In this document: positions 10,900-14,061 of the stretch, one piece after another | How the letters are laid out: each line of letters starts with the position of its first letter | Numbering within the stretch: position 1 is the stretch's first letter | NCBI GenBank assembly: GCA_002297935.1 | Contig: DBLC01000017.1 | Location: 22,990-37,050 of the forward strand | Origin: Dialister sp. UBA734 | Lineage (GTDB): Bacteria; Bacillota; Negativicutes; Veillonellales; Dialisteraceae | DNA length: 14,061 nt | Reading direction: 5' to 3' | Made by a program: the position numbers and the translations under genes | The notes under the pieces: generated by a model | The model's input: the letters and a program-made list of their open reading frames with translations, nothing else | What the model was told of the DNA's origin: nothing | Databases searched by the model: none

Positions 10900-12351
10900 A
10901 TGGATATGGCATCGATCAATCAACTTGTAGGTGAGCTTGACAGCTTCGTTTGGGGGCCTGTCATGCTCTGTCTTCTGGTAGGAACTGGTATCTACATGAC
11001 TTTGAAGCTTCGCTTCCTCACATGGAGAAACCTTCCATATGCATTAAAAAGTGTATTTTCTAAGAGATCTCGTACCACCCAGGTGGGCAGCGGCGACGTA
11101 TCTCCGTTCTCCGCTCTGATGACTGCTCTGGCAGCTACCATTGGTACTGGTAATATCGTCGGCGTTGCCACCGCTATGTTTGCTGGCGGTCCTGGCGCAC
11201 TGGTTTGGATGTGGATTTCCGCTTGCTTCGGTCTGACCACCAAGTTCTCTGAATGTCTCTTGGGCTTCAAATTCCGTGAAGTCAATGCCAAGGGCGAGAT
11301 GAAAGGTGGCCCAATGTTCGCCATGAAGAACGGCTTCAAAAATAAGAAAGCTGGCCTCTTCTGCGGCGCCGCTTTCGCACTCTTCGCTGTACTGGCTTCT
11401 TTCGGTATCGGCAACATGACCCAGGCAAACTCCATTTCTACCGCAGTCAGCACCACCTTTGGTGTATCCAATGAAATCGTTGGTGTAGCACTCACTGTGA
11501 TGACCCTGGCTGTTGTAGTTGGTGGTATCACTTCTATTTCCAAAGTATCTTCTGTGGTCGTTCCTGGCATGGCTGTGTTCTACATCCTGGCTGGCCTGGC
11601 TTGCATCGTTCTGAACATTGAAAACATTCCTCATGGTCTGTACCTGATTCTTATGATGGCTTTTGATCCAACCGCTGTAGAAGGCGGCGTGGTTGGTACC
11701 ATCACCGTTTCTGTGATGAACGCTATGCGTTATGGCGTCGCTCGTGGTTGCTTCTCCAACGAAGCTGGCCTTGGTTCCGCTGCTATCTCCGCTGCGGCTT
11801 CCACCACTGACCATCCTGCAAGACAGGGTTATGTTTCCATGACCGGTACTTTCATTGATACCATCGTAGTTTGCACCATCACTGGTCTCACCATTGCTTC
11901 CTCTGGCGTTCTTGGCACCATGGGTGCTGACGGCAAGCCGCTCACCGGCGTAGCTCTCACCATGGCAGCATTCTCTTCCAACATTGGCGTCATTGGTTCC
12001 TACATCGTTTCCATCGGTATCATCCTCTTCGCTTACTCCACCATTCTCGGCTGGGAATACAACGGTGAAAAAGCATGGGAATACCTCTTCGGTACTCACA
12101 AATACAACATCATTTACAGAGTGATTTTCTCCTTGGTGGTTTATGTAGGCGCTACCCAGACCCTGGATCTGGTATGGAACCTGTCCGATATTGCCAACGC
12201 TCTCATGGCAATTCCAAACCTGATCTCCATCCTGGTTCTTTCTCCAGTCATCAAAGAAGAAGTTCTCTCCTTCCAGGCTGTGATTGAAAAGGAAAAAGCC
12301 GCAGCCAAAGCAGAAGCTGTAGAAGAAGCCAATGCCACTGTGAAAATGTAA
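10900..12351 (+). CDS. Sodium:alanine/glycine symporter (AGCS family), copy 3
   Basis: A 483-residue AGCS-family inner-membrane Na+-coupled symporter. Signatures are GTGNIVGVATA from Gly82, GGPGALVWMW, and RGCFSNEAGLGSA. The start is ATG 10900, preceded by AAGGGGGATTTT; an upstream in-frame GTG at 10837 lies inside the riboswitch terminator and is rejected. It is nearly colinear with copy 2 and by eye about 80% identical, with differences concentrated in the loop before the second membrane segment and in the C-terminal tail (KAEAVEEANATVKM). A tandem glycine riboswitch and its terminator precede it, indicating glycine-responsive uptake. Alanine is an alternative substrate. Confidence 0.94.
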   Translation: MDMASINQLVGELDSFVWGPVMLCLLVGTGIYMTLKLRFLTWRNLPYALKSVFSKRSRTTQVGSGDVSPFSALMTALAATIGTGNIVGVATAMFAGGPGALVWMWISACFGLTTKFSECLLGFKFREVNAKGEMKGGPMFAMKNGFKNKKAGLFCGAAFALFAVLASFGIGNMTQANSISTAVSTTFGVSNEIVGVALTVMTLAVVVGGITSISKVSSVVVPGMAVFYILAGLACIVLNIENIPHGLYLILMMAFDPTAVEGGVVGTITVSVMNAMRYGVARGCFSNEAGLGSAAISAAASTTDHPARQGYVSMTGTFIDTIVVCTITGLTIASSGVLGTMGADGKPLTGVALTMAAFSSNIGVIGSYIVSIGIILFAYSTILGWEYNGEKAWEYLFGTHKYNIIYRVIFSLVVYVGATQTLDLVWNLSDIANALMAIPNLISILVLSPVIKEEVLSFQAVIEKEKAAAKAEAVEEANATVKM

Positions 12352-12424
12352 TGGATACAAATGAATCCATAAAATGTAACAACTAGAATCAAAAAAATCC
12401 TCTTGTGCAAATATGAGATAGACA

Positions 12425-12460
12425 AACGGTTCCGTTCTTGTGAATGGAACCGTTATTTTT
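12425..12460 (+). terminator. Terminator of the symporter 3 transcript
   Basis: AACGGTTCC (12425-12433) pairs with GGAACCGTT (12446-12454), extended by TTC/GAA near the loop and followed by ATTTTT. Confidence 0.85.
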
Positions 12461-12489
12461 ATAGAAATATCCATTTATAAATGAAAATA

Positions 12490-12533
12490 GGGTATACCCA
12501 TAGGTATTGCATACAAAATAAAAATTATATAAT
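12490..12533 (+). promoter_or_regulatory. Candidate promoter region and palindrome upstream of the DAACS symporter
   Basis: A perfect 10-bp palindrome GGGTATACCC (12490-12499) lies just before TTGCAT (12507-12512), a short 15-bp spacer and TATAAT (12528-12533). The surrounding 200 bp is very AT-rich. The promoter call is tentative because of the short spacer; the palindrome could be an operator. Confidence 0.4.
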
Positions 12534-12668
12534 TTATTATATATTTAAAATGAAATTGCATAAAAATATATAAATGATTTCAGAAATCTATTAGTTATTT
12601 TGTATACATGTAACTATAATGGAACTATCAAAATACAGAACAAGCAAAAACGTAGGAGAGTGAAAGAA

Positions 12669-13877
12669 ATGAATCTATCTGTTCAAATTTTTCTCTCCCT
12701 GGTACTGTCCGTTGTGGTAGGGCTGTTCCTGGGAGATGGAGCCGCGGTGCCGGTGAAAACCTGGATTGCACCGATTGGCACCATGTTTATCAATCTCATC
12801 AAAATGATGATTGTGCCTGTGGTATTCTGTTCCTTGATTGTCGGCATGACTTCCATGGGGGATATGAAGAAACTGGGCCGCATCGGCATGAAAACATTGG
12901 CGATTTACATGGTCACCACCGCCATCGCCATTATCATTGGTTTTGCCGTCGCTCTGGCCATTGAACCAGGTATCGGCATGGCACTGCCCACCGCTGAAGC
13001 ACCGAAAGTCAAAGAAGCACCGAGCATCATGCAGGTTTTCGTGGCTATGATTCCATCGAATCCGATTGCTTCCATGGCGAAAGCGGATATTCTTCCTATT
13101 ATTATCTTCGCCCTGTTCATGGGTGCAGGCATCATTTCTGTGGGCGGTAAGAAATCGGAAATCCTGATTTCCTTCTTTGATGCCATGGCAGAAGTTTGCT
13201 ACAAAATCATCGCTATGATTATGAGACTGGCACCAATCGGTGTGTTCTGCCTTTTGCTTCCCGTAGTCGTTACAAACGGTCCGAAAGTGCTGCTTCCGCT
13301 CCTGTCGGTCATCGCTTGCATGGCTATCGGTTGTGTGATCCATGCGGTGTGCGTCTACTCCGCCCTGTCCGGTATTTCCGCTCACATGAGCCCAATCACC
13401 TTCTTCCGCGGCATGTCGGAAGCCATGGCCATTGCTTTCACTACCTGCAGCTCCGCAGGCAGCTTGCCAGTTAATATGAAAAACATCCAGGAAAAACTGG
13501 GGGTCAAGAAAGAAATCGCTTCCTTCGTTCTTCCCTTAGGCGCTACCATCAACATGGACGGCACCGCACTGTACATGGGGGTCTGCTCCATTTTCATCGC
13601 CAATGTATTTGGCATTCCACTCACCTTTGACCAGATGATGATGATCGTCCTCACTGGTACCCTGGCTTCCATCGGTACCGCCGGCGTTCCTGGCGCAGGC
13701 CTCATCATGCTGGCTATGGTTCTTCAGTCCGTCGGACTTCCCATGGAAGGTTTGGCTCTGGTGGCTGGTATTGACCGCGTACTGGATATGTTCCGTACCT
13801 GCCTCAACATCACCGGCGACGCTGCGGTTGCTATTTCCGTCAACGCCACAGAAAAAGATACTGAGCAGATGGTATGA
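12669..13877 (+). CDS. Dicarboxylate/acidic amino acid:cation symporter (DAACS family, GltP/GltT-like)
   Basis: A 402-residue inner-membrane transporter (TC 2.A.23) that imports glutamate, aspartate or C4-dicarboxylates with Na+ or H+. The start is ATG 12669 after AGGAGAG (12654-12660); an upstream in-frame TTG has no ribosome-binding site. Family marks: a Ser-rich HP1 loop CSSAGSLP (260-267), NMDGTALY (Asn295-Tyr302), the HP2 loop GTAGVPGAG, and TM8 DMFRTCLNITGD. In TM8, Asp373, Arg376 and Asn380 correspond to Asp394, Arg397 and Asn401 of the archaeal homologue GltPh. The arginine that binds the side-chain carboxylate is kept, which favours an acidic amino acid or dicarboxylate over neutral amino acids. 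The gene is single and follows the terminator of symporter 3. Confidence 0.92.
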   Translation: MNLSVQIFLSLVLSVVVGLFLGDGAAVPVKTWIAPIGTMFINLIKMMIVPVVFCSLIVGMTSMGDMKKLGRIGMKTLAIYMVTTAIAIIIGFAVALAIEPGIGMALPTAEAPKVKEAPSIMQVFVAMIPSNPIASMAKADILPIIIFALFMGAGIISVGGKKSEILISFFDAMAEVCYKIIAMIMRLAPIGVFCLLLPVVVTNGPKVLLPLLSVIACMAIGCVIHAVCVYSALSGISAHMSPITFFRGMSEAMAIAFTTCSSAGSLPVNMKNIQEKLGVKKEIASFVLPLGATINMDGTALYMGVCSIFIANVFGIPLTFDQMMMIVLTGTLASIGTAGVPGAGLIMLAMVLQSVGLPMEGLALVAGIDRVLDMFRTCLNITGDAAVAISVNATEKDTEQMV

Positions 13878-13928
13878 CGAATTGTGCAATTAAGGCCTTG
13901 TGTGAGTAGGTAGTATCTCGCTAGAAGT

Positions 13929-13970
13929 TCAGGTTGCTTAGGTTGCTCAAGTTTCTCAGGTTTCTCGAAT
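13929..13970. repeat. 9-bp tandem repeat (TTGCT(T/C)AGG type)
   Basis: AGGTTGCTT, AGGTTGCTC, AAGTTTCTC, AGGTTTCTC and then GAATGTGCC. The same unit and the same GAATG(T/A)GC end as the arrays at 2391-2420 and 7824-7870. Confidence 0.55.
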
Positions 13971-13982
13971 GTGCCTATAACC

Positions 13983-14025
13983 GCCTTATATTATATATGG
14001 TTATAAAATTATATATAATAAAGGC
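13983..14025. terminator. AT-rich hairpin downstream of the DAACS symporter
   Basis: GCCTTATATTATATAT pairs with ATATATAATAAAGGC with one bulge. There is no clear T-tract. It may end the transcript or be part of the repeat that precedes it. Confidence 0.4.
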
Positions 14026-14026
14026 A

Positions 14027-14055
14027 GTGAGAAGTTAGAAGTGAGAAGTTAGAAA
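14027..14055. repeat. Heptad tandem repeat (GAGAAGT/TAGAAGT)
   Basis: Four consecutive 7-bp units: GAGAAGT, TAGAAGT, GAGAAGT, TAGAAAT, close to the window end; the array may continue beyond it. Confidence 0.5.
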
Positions 14056-14061
14056 TGGTGG

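Noticed and set aside
12600..12668. Upstream TTG start extending the DAACS symporter by 23 residues
   Set aside because: There is no ribosome-binding site and a basic, non-conserved extension; AGGAGAG precedes ATG 12669.

Overview
The window looks like a chromosomal stretch of a low- to mid-GC member of the Firmicutes (Bacillota). It has strong AGGAGG-type ribosome-binding sites, TTGACA/TATAAT-type promoters, tandem glycine riboswitches and Fur-box-like control. The clustered sodium-coupled amino-acid symporters suggest an amino-acid-using anaerobe. A Negativicutes-like host is a guess from the gene set and cannot be proven from the sequence.

Layout. Positions 1-473 are non-coding and carry a ~56-bp imperfect tandem repeat and a parS-like site. 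474-1760 (+) encodes a secreted SGNH/GDSL hydrolase with two N-terminal beta-sandwich-like modules. 1761-2854 is non-coding and rich in repeats; it holds an apparently orphan antisense RNA on the minus strand (2516-2588). 2855-3634 (-) encodes a ZIP metal transporter with a clear promoter and a 9-1-9 Fur-like palindrome over its start site. 3700-4880 is again repeat-rich and holds a compact type I toxin-antitoxin locus (4120-4442): a 31-residue hydrophobic peptide, a convergent antisense RNA and a shared bidirectional terminator. From 4845 to the end, everything on the plus strand concerns amino-acid import: glycine riboswitch 1 and AGCS symporter 1 (5343-6767), AGCS symporter 2 without a visible riboswitch (8017-9465), glycine riboswitch 2 and AGCS symporter 3 (10900-12351), and a DAACS dicarboxylate/acidic amino-acid symporter (12669-13877). 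The four transporters are separately promoted or terminated units rather than one operon.

The intergenic DNA is unusual. It contains twelve exact or near-exact copies of the ParB-binding site parS (TGTTTCACGTGAAACA), most of them at the ends of ~225-bp palindromic elements whose arms are built from short GGTTAT-type units. Other gaps carry degenerate 7-bp and 9-bp tandem repeats, some arranged as inverted pairs.

The most notable systems are: the Fst-like type I toxin-antitoxin locus, with direct repeats that let the antisense RNA pair with the toxin start region; its paralogous orphan antitoxin with compensatory stem changes; the parS-bounded palindromic element family; and a glycine riboswitch whose first-aptamer P2 helix is expanded to about 176 nt.
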